Shown: positions 47,677 to 61,129 of the stretch, in pieces
Layout: each line of letters starts with the position of its first letter
How positions within the stretch are numbered: the stretch's first letter is position 1
From: Ananas comosus
Taxonomy: Eukaryota > Streptophyta > Magnoliopsida > Poales > Bromeliaceae
Direction: 5' to 3'
Length of the DNA stretch: 64,000 nt
Assembly (NCBI RefSeq): GCF_001540865.1
Contig: NC_033642.1
Coordinates: forward strand, 1,971,125-2,035,124
The notes under the pieces: generated by a model
The model's input: the letters and a program-made list of their open reading frames with translations, nothing else
What the model was told of the DNA's origin: nothing
Databases searched by the model: none
Program-made: the position numbers and the translations under genes

Positions 47677-50600
47677 AGCAGCGTGAGCACCAGCAATCTG
47701 CCGAGCATCCCACTGAGCCAGCCAAGTTCTTCTCTCATATATACTATACCAACTCCTAATTTAAATATAATTCAATACCTATATGTATTGCAAAAGATTA
47801 GTGTAAGCCAAAGCTGATCAACAGTACATCACTCCACCATTGGCTGCTACTTAGAATCAGAGATGCAAATTAGAATTCTAATGCAAATTTCATCTTTCAC
47901 TTCTATCCCAATTTACTTAGGATTTAACCTTTTAGATAACAAAAATCTAACCAACGTCTGTCAAAATCTTCATTCTATGTGAAATTATTCTGTTGAAGTG
48001 TGTATCATAAATCTATGAACATGAACACTGTACCGATTCTTTCTAATAATTTCTAGTGTTCTAGTCAAAATATGGAACCACTGCTTCACAAGAACAGGAT
48101 ATACCATTAGTAAAGTCGATAATAAATCCTTCACTCAGTATTTTTTGGCAATATGAGTTGGTTTCAAGTGTTCGAATGAAGCTTAAAACCACTCATTTTT
48201 TCGACAGGTTTTAACTGATCTATTGAAAGCAAAACAGTTTCATCAACTTTGGCAGATCATTCAACCCATGATAATGGCAATAAAGGAGAATCATGTTTCT
48301 GAACTATTTCGTAGTCCACAAAATCCGTATGCAGAAGCAGATAATTGTTAGTGTACTTTGATAAGCACCTAAGCTGCTACGAATCATTTGACTCATTCCA
48401 TAGAGAAGGATAAGTACACTGAATCTTAATTTCCAAACATCTCAAGAGGATACACAATAATGAAACGAGGATTAGCATACTAAGAAATGAGGAATCTTTT
48501 AAACTTACAAGTGGAAGCACCAGATGCTGCAGCAGAAGATACAATAGAAAGGCTTGCGATCGATTCAACTAAGCCCCCGTAGACAATGGCTTTCAGTATA
48601 TCCCACTCGAAAGGTTCTCTTGTAGCTTCTACTTGAATTGGCTCGCTTTCAGGAATCTGAACAAGGGAATGTGGTGCAGGTACCTCAGGAACAGGAATTA
48701 TTACATCACCCCTAGATTGGACGTCTACGAGGATGTAATTTGTAGGTTCTACTTTAATTGGCTCGCTTTCAGGAATCTGAACAATGGAATGTGGTGCAGG
48801 TACCTCAGGAACAGGAATTATTGCATCACCCCTAGTTTGGACGTCTACGAGGATGTAATCTCCTGCATATTCATTGCAGAGAAATAATACAAGTTATGCC
48901 AAGTTTTTTTCTTTTTTCTTTTTTCCTTCGCACAATCAAATCATTTAATCTGGAAAAAAAAAAAAAAAAAAAAAAAAAAGAGGTGTGAGGATCTTCATAA
49001 AGAAAGTAGAAGAAAGAGTTGGATGAAAATTTCTGTGCACATATATACCCTGGAAAAAATCGAATGCCCTTCTTACATATACACTGTTGTACATCACAGA
49101 ATCTCCCTCTTGGAAAATAACTTTTTCTGATAGAAGGCCAACTTTTCCAATAATTGCACAACTCCCTAATTTAGGAAATAGGTATTTTGTAAGGAACTGC
49201 AGTTTTGAGGTGTATAAGTGTGAATAGATGATCTTGCTGGGATATATAGATGTAAAAGCCATTTCTGATGAGACACAAATAATATAAACAGATCCTCCAA
49301 AACATTCACAGGGATGCACCTACATATCTATACTAAAATCTAGAGATTTCAGACAAAAAATATTTCAACATCGTGTATTTGCATAATCTCTGCCCCACCT
49401 AATATAATTGTTGAGGCTTCAAAAACGTAACAATGTTAATAATAATATAGAACTTAGTGTCCTGTAATAGACTAATCTCTAGGGGCATTTTGCACTGTTC
49501 AGAACCATGCAAAGCAACCAGCGAGAAACTCAAAAAAATTTTGGAGCTGTGGAACAACTTACATTCTGACCAACAAGTTACACAAGTTGGTAAATTGTGG
49601 ATCATGTAATTTCAGTAGCCAAATGATAAAAGATTCTGTGCTGTGCTAGTAAGATAGGTGAAAAATAAATCTGCGGCGTGTACTAGATGAAATTAGGTGA
49701 AGAAAATCAAATCTTTATTTACTAGCTGCGAGTGTATTTAGTATTGCGACATAAGCTATCGCACTCAAATGATACCATGAATCCCATGAAACCATATATG
49801 GAAATTTGGATGGCCTAACCAGAGTTTGAAGTTGATTACATCAAAGAATCCCACTAGGACTTCGATTGCTTCAAAACTACCTCGTGGACAAATTGGCCTC
49901 TGTGGATTAACCAAGTATATGTCAACTGATATGAGTCTTTTCAAAAACAGTGTGTGTGGCTCTTTCTTTTTATTTTTGCGTCTCACAATCCAAATTCTTG
50001 GCCTTTAATGTCAAAACAATGTAAAACAACTTTCAAAGCTCTGCTTTGATTTGATCATATTTGATACCTATTTCCTGTTTCGTTAATTCACATCTTCTGA
50101 AGTCCTACTTGCTACACAATAAACACATGCCATCATTGAATTTTCTATAGGATTTTGAATCAAGAAGATATTTAGTCGTCATCGCCCTTTCTTTCCCTTA
50201 AAATTAAACTCTACTTGTAGAGTATATCTTGCTACAAAACTACCTGCAACAGCTTCTGGTTGACTTGTGTCCACTGTGTTTTGGGCTGGTTCCTTCCCTG
50301 GTTCGCTTGAAATATTAAATCCGTCAGGAGCTTGGAAATCTGATATTGGAACAGCAAGATTAGTTGCATGCCGAGATCACACGGAGAAGCAAAAGAAGTT
50401 TGTCCTTATCTGTACTATGAATTGCTTCAACAATTTTCATGGTAGAAGCATGAAAAGAAGAGGCAATATGACCGTAGATATATGGAGAAGTTCATTTCAA
50501 ACTATGAAGTTAAGGAAAGTATTGGATAAGTTTACACAAGCAAGTTCATTCGCTTATAAAGAATGCACAGTTTTGTCCTAGGACGATATATGTCAGAAAG

Positions 50601-53600
50601 AATGATTGATGCACGATGCATATCTACTATATCAAAATTAGTTCAGAGGAAACCAATCTGTCAGAAATTCGGTGGACCTAATATAAGAAGAAACTTGCTA
50701 GAAAAACCAAGTTTTCTTAGGGCCAGTTTGGACTAACTAGAGCTTCTGTTAAAAATGCTGCTTAAGTATAGCTGTTTAAAGAAACACTAATAGCTTTTCC
50801 AAGAAATTGCTTTTACGGCTTCTCCCTTGCAGCAGAAGCAGAAGATTGCTTGGTGCTCAGCTTTTGCGGCCTAGAAGCTCATTCTATCTTTGTGGCACAG
50901 CCAAAATCTCATGCTCGGAAGTTGCCTCTTTCTGGAGTAGATAAACCTAGCCTGATAATTTTCATCGCTGGTGAAGTAGCTTTTCACTTTCAAAACAACT
51001 ACAACATAATGCACATGTACGGACTCCAAAAATAGCGTCTTATGCCAAGAAAAAGCACAAATGTCGACAAAGAAAACTTTAAAGTCAAGAATTTCGTTCA
51101 GAGTGGTTTACCGGACCTGCATTAATTTTCCAATTATCTTGTTTCTCTCCCCTTGTACTTGGTTGAGATGGCTGTGCTTCAAATTCACGAATAGGCTGTT
51201 GCGGAGCAGTTTGCTTTTCCTCTAATGCTGGTTCTTGTTGTTTTCTAGGAACAGGCAATTCTCTGGGCAAAACGGTCCCTGCACAAAACAGAAGTCAAAT
51301 TTCTAGAGAAAGGTGGATTACTACAATGCCAGGATATATAAATTAAATGGCGTGATTGTAAAGAGAATAAGTCGCTACATAGATTAATAGATCTGACAGT
51401 ACTTAATCAATTATTGAGAAGAGAAATCGGGCAATCTGAATAGCAAGTTGTATCGCCACTTTCACACTATTGAGCTCAAATATAGGGCAAGGAATGATTA
51501 GAAGTAAGGCCTTGGTTGGCATTGCTGCTGCTTTTTGTTTTTCTTAAACACGAATTCCGTGTGATGGAGTGCGCAGGTGAATTGCAGATTGCCGGTAGCC
51601 TATACATCTATGGTGTTTATTTGGTAGCAAGAAACAAAAAATTTAGGCCTCATCTGGCATTGTAGACATTTTTCTGTTTTTTATAAACACTCAGTCTACA
51701 TAATTTCATATACAGGTGGAAACATTTTTCTCTTGTTGTCGTGGTTAGTTAATTGTAACATACTCTAGCCAAATAATGGACAACAACTTAAATTAAAAAA
51801 AAAAAGAATAAAAGATAAAGTTACTTTATTTATTTATTTATTTATTTATTTTGCTGACCAACCAACTTAGAGTGTGAGTATTGCAAGCAACCCACCATCC
51901 TTTTCAACAGTATTTCACGTGAAATTTTTATTGAAGCAAAAAAGAAAAATGGCAATAATACCAAATGAGGCCTTAGAAGTAACTTTTTTTCTTTTTCTTT
52001 TTTTCACTTCTTTGTTTTTCTTTTGAAGAAGTTGCATTTCGGCATGTGGCTTGGGAGCGTCACAACTAAACAGCAAGGACAAAGATAAAGAAGCCCATCG
52101 GCCAACCCGGCGATGATACCATAAGAATACGTGGTAAGCGTGCACCTCATCGGTTTCAAGGAAACATAGTAAGCGTGAGCATGGTAAGCATCAGAAGCAT
52201 CAGAATACGTGCTAAGCGTGCACGTCATCAATTTCAAGGACTTCTAAAATCCACGAGTTCAAACGTTGCTCTTATTTAAATTCAACTTGGGAGGTCAGCT
52301 GAAAAAGGCTTCTCATTTTACAGAAGTGCTCCCACTCCTCTATTTTTATTTCCTTCAAAACAGTTATAGAGAGATTTTATCTAATCATTCGGTGACTGGT
52401 TCGCCCTTCATTCTCAACCAGTAAAGATAAGATTCTCTAGACACCTTAACAACTATTACCAAGGATAATAAAGTAAGTATATTTCAGAGACTCCTGCAAG
52501 TTGACAGAATTAACATAAATTATAAGGAAAGGACAAGTGCATCTTCTGACCTGCGTCACTGTTTTCAATGGTGATTTGATTTTGATTAGATGTTTCAGCT
52601 CCTGGTGCAGTTGAATCTTCTGGACTTTGCCATCCTCTCAAGGTCGGATCGTCTCTGGGTTCTGCATAAGCAATTAAAGATTGTGACGAAGTTTCAATAA
52701 CTAGTGTTGACTTACAAATATCATCAAATACAATCAAGTTGGACAACATCATTGGTAATCATTTAGCATGATTACTTCAATTCATCCATCAATTTTTCCA
52801 AATAGAGAAAGTATCGACAAGATAAACACAAATGAAACTGACAATCACCGTATTTTTAAGAAGAAAGATGATTCCAGCATTAATTTTCTACAGGTCACGA
52901 GGCCAGTTCTACTAACATGTCATTCATGTTTGCCATTGGAAAAACTTACGCCATCTGCGTCCCATAGAGTTAGATTTGCTAACTGTCTTCTCCCTGGGGA
53001 TCATATCATGTGTTTTTCTAGAAATGTATCCGGTTTCTTCCCAGACATACGAGCGAAGGGTGTATACACACATACATACATGAGTTGTGTGACTGGATGT
53101 ATATGCATGAGAGGGAAATGTAATCTAGGAAATTTTATAAAAGAACTAGCTCTTTTGCTCATATTCTACACAGGTCACTGTTTTTGATATACTTGGAGTA
53201 AACTGAGATAAGCCCCCAAAGTGCCTTATCCTGTTGACTTTTGTCCTGGACATATCGACCATCGATGTCTGATCATAGACCCCATTACTAAACAGTGAAG
53301 ATACTATCCCTATCAAAGATTTAAGTACCGTGGTAGGGGGTCGTGCGGAAAACTTGATGACACAGTAAATGCCAATACATGCCGGTCACAAAAAATATGT
53401 GTACCAACATATAATGAAATTTATTGAAATAAATACTTGCTAATTTAAAGAAAAGGGAGTTTTAAGTCGTGTCATCGGTACCGGAGCTGTACCGTGCCAA
53501 TATCTTAATGGCACGATACAGCACGGTAGATACTGTCCATGCCGATGGGCACTTAAATACTTGACCTCTGTATTATATAAATTCTCCAACTAATCGCATT

Positions 53601-56600
53601 GCACCCTCATTTTTCCAGTATGATAATATTTTTTGTCTTTCTCTATCAATTTATCTCCCTAAATAATTATGTGTTTTAATTCATTCCCTTGCGGTCCCAA
53701 TCTCACTACTCTTTACAAATAAGGACTCCTATAATTTTCCAATGTATATTGAAAAATCCCTTTTACTCATTTTCTGATGCGATTAGCAAGAGGATTAAGA
53801 GATTGTTTTGTATATACTATAGAGTTAGAACACTAAGTCAAATAAAATAAAGGCTGGAGACAAATCAGAACTACAAAATATAAACCGAACAAATGCTAAC
53901 TAGCCTAAACATTGCAGCAATTAAAAATCAGGCAACATGTATTTGCATCCTTATATTGTCTCTAACAAGCCGGATTCATCGAGATTAGAATGTCTAATTA
54001 ATATCTTACTTTTCATTCTTATTTTTCAGAATAATTTAAGTATATGGATTTACAGGTTTCAGTGTAGTGTCATATGTAAGAAGAATCAACCAAAATAATA
54101 AGCTCTGTCAAGAACCACATAATCAGATATCAACATCAATTCTTTACATTTCCAATTAAAGCACCAAAGTATCAAAAATCAGTCAGAGGACCACTGCCAA
54201 CTTTTGCTGCTTAACTGGAAACTTTCTCATCAGTAATTTATCCGGTAATTTAGACTAGGAGTTTACTCTTTTATGATTATTGATACTTTAAATGTTAAAA
54301 GCCACTGTAATTATATAAGTTCATGAGGATAAAGTTGTGCCAACTTTCTACCTCGAGCGTTGTTGTGCTACGTTCTAATAAAATATCATATACAAATAGT
54401 CAAACTTATAAGGGACCTTAATAGGAAAAATACAGTGGTCAAATTATCTTGTTTGTCTGCATTAATCATTAATAAAAGGGAAAACTTCAAATACTTCCCC
54501 TGTGGTTTAGCATCCTTTTTTTTTCATTTTTCTTTTTTTTTACTTGATACCCTGTGGTTTAAAGTGTACCACTTTAGTATCCTATAGTTTAGTTTTTCTC
54601 TTTTTATTACCCCCTCCGTTAACTTTTTCGTTAAACTAGTGATAAAGTTAAAACTGCATTGTATTAAACTGAAAAATCAGTAAACCACAAAGGAGTATCT
54701 GAAGTTTTGTTTATATGTTTTGACGGAGAAGTTAACAGAGGGTTGACCGAAAGAGAAAAAACGAAACAACAATGTGCCAAACAATGATTAAAGTGTCATG
54801 GCATGGGGGCGTGCCGTTGTTTGCCTTGCATAGTACGACACAGGAAAGCTTCCGTGCCGACATGTGATACGATTGCGTGCCAATATATACGCATGACCTC
54901 CTATTAGCATGATTTGGCATGGACTTATTTTAGTTTTTTTTGTTCCAATAAACTCTTATAATGTTATTTTGAAAGATTTAGTCAAATAATTATGAATATT
55001 AGCTATGTATAGTTTACTATACTCATCAATTAATATACTGGTAAGCTTTTTTATATATTAAGTACAACTATACCTGATAGAGAATAGAAATTAAAATACA
55101 ATAAAAAAAACTCACAAGTACAATAATTATTTAAATTTATATCTTTGTAGAGAGATGACTGCTTAATTATTTAAATTTACATTTTTTCAATATATTGATT
55201 CGATCAAGAAGCATATAATGACTAGAACAACTAGAATAAGACCGCAAATCCCCAATTACATCCAGAATTTTTTTATTTTTTATTCTTTTAAAAAATATTT
55301 AATCAAAATTTGAAGAAAATGATTTTTAAAAATATACTTAGAAAACTTGTGAGAATTTATCAACTTTTAAAATTCTTTTGATTTTTCTTTCTTTTATTCA
55401 AATTTAAAAATTTATAAAATACAAGTTAGAGAAACATTTTTTCTCAAAATTTTAATTTTTTAAAATTATTTATATTATTTTTTCAAATTATTATAGGGTA
55501 GAATTTTAAAATGCAAAGACATATTTCTTTCTTTCTTTCTTCTGACCATATTACAGTCTTTTTTTTATAAAATACAAAGTAAATGATTTTTTAAATTATT
55601 TTTTAGAATTATTTGAAAAACATATTTTGTTTTAATATTTTAAGAAAAATTGTTAGATCTATCAATAAAAATTTAGCAATAAATTATATGACAAATAAAT
55701 TAAATAAATTTAAGTATCAATTGATTTAATTTAGTTTTTAATTTTATGAGTATTTTCAATCTTCTAAACCAAAATAAAATTTTATATTAGATGTGCCTCA
55801 AATTTTGTTTATCGAGTTTGATTTTGTATGCTTGTGTGAGATCCCTGGTGTTCTGCTGTGGAGGCTTGTCGACAGCTCTGGAGAATGTCGGGACAAGTCC
55901 GAGTCGCGTTGGCGTCAAATAGACGTAAAACGGATTCCGTGCGACGCGAGGGCCGCTTATCGCGAAGAATTCTACAAAACAGCAGCATTCTCTGCTTGCT
56001 GTACCGGTACAAGCTTAGTGGCTGTACCGGTACAACCAGCGCGAAATAGCTTAACTGCTCTTGGGTTGGCTCTTGTACCGGTACAAGAGCCCGTGTACCG
56101 GTACAAGAGGGTAGGTAGAGGGCTAAATGTGTAATTTTATCCCTCGTTTGTATCACCCCTCACTCCCCTCTATATAGCTTCGTGTAGAGAGAGTGAGAGA
56201 GGTCTTCTAGCTGCTTTTATCCATCTCTCCAACTCCCTCATCCGGTTGAAGGCAAGAGGGCGCTCGGATTCGTCGCCGACGTAGTGCCGCGGAGTTGTTC
56301 GAGCGCTCGTTTGTCGCCGTGGTGCTGTGAGGAGCTTGGGCGGGCTTGGATTTGCATCGTCTTCGACGTGGTGACGACTCTTGAAGGTTGTTCAAGGTGA
56401 GTGTGTTGCTGGAATCGCCTCTATTACTTCAGCAACATCATTTTGAGCTTGAATGCTATTTTGCTGTTTTTCGCCGTCGACCGTTGGTATTTCAGCTCGT
56501 TCTCGACGTAGGAGCACCGGATTGCGACGCTCGATTTAGTCCATCAATTTTGACCACTGTCCAGGTTTAGCGTCCAAAAGAGGATTAAGTTAAAAGTTCA

Positions 56601-59600
56601 GGTTGTACATATTAGATAAATGAACTATTTTATACGAGCTTTTAAGTCTAAAATGTAAGATTGTTATTAGGTACTTAAACTCGATTGTTGATAACATCTT
56701 TAGTGCTAAATATGTACAGCTGATTATTTGTGAATCCTCATTTCGGCTACATTGGGTGGAGTTTTCTATTTAGGTCCGTCGCTTGCTTCGGAGCTTGGTC
56801 CTGTTGGAGACGACCTAGTTGATCCCTGGAGGTTCAGGCCACCTGCTCGATTGCGGTTCGATTTGTTAATTCCTAGGAGTTAAGTCAGGTCTTTAAGTGT
56901 CGTCGACTCATCTTTGCCCTAAGCTGGCTCGATTGGAAGTGGTTTAGACCGTTTACACCCGAAGCACTTAAGGAGAGCGTCAGGACTTAGGTTGTTCGGT
57001 TCAGANNNNNNNNNNNNNNNNNNNNNNTTTGGCTAGTTGGAGCCTGATTGAGCTCGACAGAGATACGCTGCATACTCGGTTGGGTAGCGCCCACGAGTGC
57101 CACTCCGGAGTCAGGCTTGTGCTTTTGCATTGGTGTCACTCATGCCAGTTGGACTTGCTCTCCAGGGACCAGTTAGTGTGGATATTGCCGATAGTCGCAG
57201 CGGGGCAGGGACGGGTGTATTCACAGTCCCGGGGACGGGTATGCTTACAGTCCCGATTTGGATTGGGTCAGATTTGACATTTCCTACAGTTGGTTAGTGT
57301 AGAGCATGATGGTGTAGTGGATGATAGCGGTAGAGTGTGCTTCCTGCTTTCCTTCTATCCTTGCTCCCTTCTGTAGACTTAGTGGGTGACCGATGTCGTG
57401 TTGGGCGGTACCCACTGAGGACTACTTGTTTTTACAGTAGTTCTCACGCCCAGTTGTTACTTATGTTTTGCAGAGCCACAGGTGCCGGCTGCTGCATCTT
57501 CCGCCGACCAGGATCGAGGCAAGGGCGTTGTGAGCTAGAGCCCTACCCGACAGTCAGAGCTAGAGGCTTTCCCCTTCTGCAGGTAGTTGTTGTTTTGGAG
57601 TTTATGTACATAGTTATTTAACTCGCCAGTGTGAGTAGCCTTGTATTTTGGATTCTAGCTATGTATATGAAACTCAGATATTTAGCTTATTTTTGAGCAG
57701 CTCTATGCTACTGGTTGTAGTATTATTTTTCTACAGGTACTTTGACGCTTCGTATACAGGAAAAATTCCTTTGTATACGGCGGATTTGTGGGCGTGCCCG
57801 GGGAACGAGACATCCGGGGCGTGACAGATTAAGTTGGTATCAGAGCTTTGCTATAGGTCGTTGGGACCTAGGAAACCTAAGTTTGGCAAACCTTAGGAAG
57901 GCAAGATGCGAGAGGCGTGATATTAATTGCGAAAGTCAATGATTATTTGTTCTAACTCCTCCTAGAGTGGGGTGAGTGATTGAAGGAGTACCTGTTTTGG
58001 CCTGAGAAATTATGTTGGCTGCAGACGACATAATTTTGGAGAGAAACAGGGACCGCCTTCCAGACTTTCGTTGATTGGGTCGAGAGTGTTGTGTGGTATC
58101 TGACCCCGACTTGTTTCTTTTCAGCTATGTATCGTCGCCGAGGTCGACCGTCGCTGCGGGATCGTGTGGGACCTTCTGAGAGGTCTGAGCAGATGGAGCA
58201 GAGTACTCGGCAGGAGCAGAGGGACAGACCGGAGGCGAGTGCACCCCCTGTTGTGGAGCCGAGTGCGCGACCTGAGGCTAGCGTACTCCCTGATCTGAGT
58301 GCACAGTTGGCTGCCCTGACTGAGGTGACGAGGCAGCAGGGGGAGTTGTTGCAGAGGTTGTGTGAGAGGATAGCTCAGTCACCGAGTTCAGCACCGAGTG
58401 TACCAGAGCAGACTGTACCATTCCCGACTACTCCAGTGACAGCTCCAGTTGCAGCAGTTCCTCCGTCAGTAGCAGTTCCAGTAGCGCCTGTTGCGCCTGC
58501 TAGGGGGCCAGTACCGTTGACTGAGGCCGAGCAGGAGCGGTGGACGGAGAGGCTCGTTTCCGCCAATTTGATCCACCGATCTTCGATGGCAGAGGCACTG
58601 AGGCCTGGGTTGTTGAGGGATGGGTCAGTGCAATGGAGAGGTTATTCGAGGATCTGTACGTTCCAGAGGGGGAGCAGGTACCTCTGGGAGTACACTGTTT
58701 GTCAGGTGATGCACGTGACTGGTGGCGGAGAGTGAGGCGAGACCAAAGACTAGAGGCAGCGCAGCTGAGGTGGGATGAGTTCTGTGGAATGCTGTATGGG
58801 ATGTATTTTCCTAACAGCATGAAACAGAAGATTGAGGAGGATTTAAAGAGGATCCAGCAGGACGAGCGGACAGTTCAGGAGTATGTTCGGGAGTTTACTA
58901 GACTCCTGAACTGTGTTCCGTTCGTGGCCAGAGACGAGGCACATAGAGTCTACTTGTTCGAGCGGGGTTTGAGACCCGACCTGTTCAGGTTCGTTAGGGC
59001 GCAGAGGTCGAGGACTTTGGACGCGTCCATTGAGCAGGCACTATGGAAGGAGAGAGGAGAGGTGTCACTGCGAGAGAGGGCTCAGGGGCCGGGACAGAGT
59101 CAGGACAGGAAGCGCCCAGCTCCAGACGACGGAGGCCAGTCGAGTAGCAGGCGTCCGCCGAGACCTCCACGATCGCGTTCTCAGGGTCGTGGGTTCTCGG
59201 GACGTCAGCGATCCAGAGACTCCCGTCAGAGAGGACAGCCTGAGAGGGCGCCGCAGTGTGTGATCTGCGGAGGACCACACTGGCCCAGACAGTGTGAGCA
59301 GAGGGAGGGCCGGTGCTACGGATGTGGTCAGCCGGGACACATGAGGGCAGCTTGTCCCAGAGCAGCATCTCCAGCACCATCATCTGCTTCAGCTCCACCA
59401 GCACCTCAGCAGACTTACAGAGCAGCACCGAGTTACCGCCAGGAGGATAGGTCGTCCATGCCGCGACAGGGTGAGCGTCGACAGCAGGCTCCGAGTGGTA
59501 GAGTCTATGCAGCTCAGGTGGAGGACTCTACAGCAGCCGACCGAGTGGTGGCAGGTATCACTTTGATTTCTGGCATTAGAGTTCGCACTCTTTTTGATAC

Positions 59601-61089
59601 TGGTGCATCGCATTCCTTTGTTAGCCGAGCATTTGCATTGTTGCATGGTCTAGAGTTAGGGGCATTGTCACAGGCACGAGAGGTGCAGATCCCGGACCAT
59701 GTTTTACAGGTTGCGGAGTGTTGTTGGTCGTGTCCGGTGCAGTTGGACTCGTGGGTCATGCCCGCAGACCTGTTGGTGTTAGGGCAGCTGCAGGACTTCG
59801 ACGTCGTGCTCGGTATGGATTGGCTGGCGCGGTACTACGCTACGATCGACTGTGGAGCGAGGACGGTGATGTTCCGCGAGCCAGGCCAGAAGGAGTTCAC
59901 TTTCAGAGGCTGCAGGAGCACGCTATTTGCCACCTGGATATCTTCGGCGAGGGCTCGACAGATGCTGAGTAGCGGGTGTATCGCTTTCCTAGTGACTGTT
60001 GTGGAGGTACCTACGGCGGCGCCGGGACTTGAGGACATCCTAGTAGTCCGCGAGTTTCCGGATGTATTTCCCCCTGAGTTGACGACGTTGCCGCCGGAGA
60101 GGGAGATTGAGTTTGTGATTGATGTAGTTCCTGGAACTGCACCAATCTCAAAGGTACCTTATCGGATGGCACCGGCGGAGCTGAGAGAGCTAAAGGCGCA
60201 GCTTCAGGATCTGATGGATAGAGGGGGTGCCAGTGTCGATTAGTGGGTGACCGATGTCGTGTTGGGCGGTACCCACTGAGGACTACTTGTTTTTACAGTA
60301 GTTCTCACGCCCAGTTGTTACTTATGTTTTGCAGAGCCACAGGTGCCGGCTGCTGCATCTTCCGCCGACCAGGATCGAGGCAAGGGCGTTGTGAGCTAGA
60401 GCCCTACCCGACAGTCAGAGCTAGAGGCTTTCCCCTTCTGCAGGTAGTTGTTGTTTTGGAGTTTATGTACATAGTTATTTAACTCGCCAGTGCGAGTAGC
60501 CTTGTATTTTGGATTCTAGCTATGTATATGAAACTCAGATATTTAGCTTATTTTTTAGCAGCTCTATGCTACTGGTTGTAGTATTATTTTTCTACAGGTA
60601 CTTTGACGCTTCGTATACAGGGAAAATTCCTTTGTATACGGCGGATTTGTCGGCGTGCCCGGGGAACGAGACATCCGCAGCGTGACAGCTTGATCCGAAA
60701 GCTTTGCAGTGCGACAAATTTTGATAAAATAATTTGTGAAAAAAAAGTGGAGCCCCCTGCGGTATGGATTGGAAATGTAAACATCTATTTTCAACTTTTT
60801 ATAAACATTTTATAAACTATAGATTAAAAGTTACATAATTTTATATTTCTTTAAAAAATAAGCTTTGCAAATAAAAAATATTCAAAATATATAAACAAAA
60901 TATTCAAAATATATAAATTATAATTTTTTTGACTTACCTAACAAGTAGATCTTCGATTTGCAAAAGGCCAAAAAGAAAAAGTACAAAAGGCTAGGGGGGG
61001 TGCTTCGGTACCCTAAAAAAAAAAAAAGATCACGGCACGGTACTCTACGCTATCTAGCACGATACTCGCGAGGGTCCCACAGCAAGGCA

Positions 61090-61129
<40 letters not shown>

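Larger units (their letters stand above)
55835..57826 (+). mobile_element. 5' LTR of a Ty3/gypsy element
   Basis: Begins TGTGAGATCCCTGG and ends GGGGCGTGACA. With the 3' copy it is bounded by a 5-bp duplication GCTTG (55830-55834 and 60688-60692). It holds four TGTACCGGTACA palindromes at 56000-56105, a TATATAG box near 56171 and a 22-N gap at 57006-57027. Homologous to the solo LTR at 28553-30973. Confidence 0.9.
55835..60687 (+). mobile_element. Deleted Ty3/gypsy (Del/Tekay-like) retrotransposon
   Basis: Order: LTR, tRNA-iMet primer site, gag, protease, the first residues of reverse transcriptase, then only the last 447 bp of the 3' LTR (60241-60687). The rest of pol and the first 1545 bp of the 3' LTR are deleted with a junction at about 60240. 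The element cannot move on its own. Confidence 0.9.

Noticed and set aside
47385..47738. 117-residue minus-strand frame with an Arg-Glu run
   Set aside because: It comes from the (TC)n microsatellite in an intron and has no splice or homology support.
56171..56600. Possible separate gene promoter and first exon
   Set aside because: The TATA box and following sequence belong to the LTR, as shown by the primer site and the flanking GCTTG duplication.
60243..60482. Frame starting MGDRCRVGRY, also found at about 57380-57621
   Set aside because: It is the shared end of both LTRs, not a gene.
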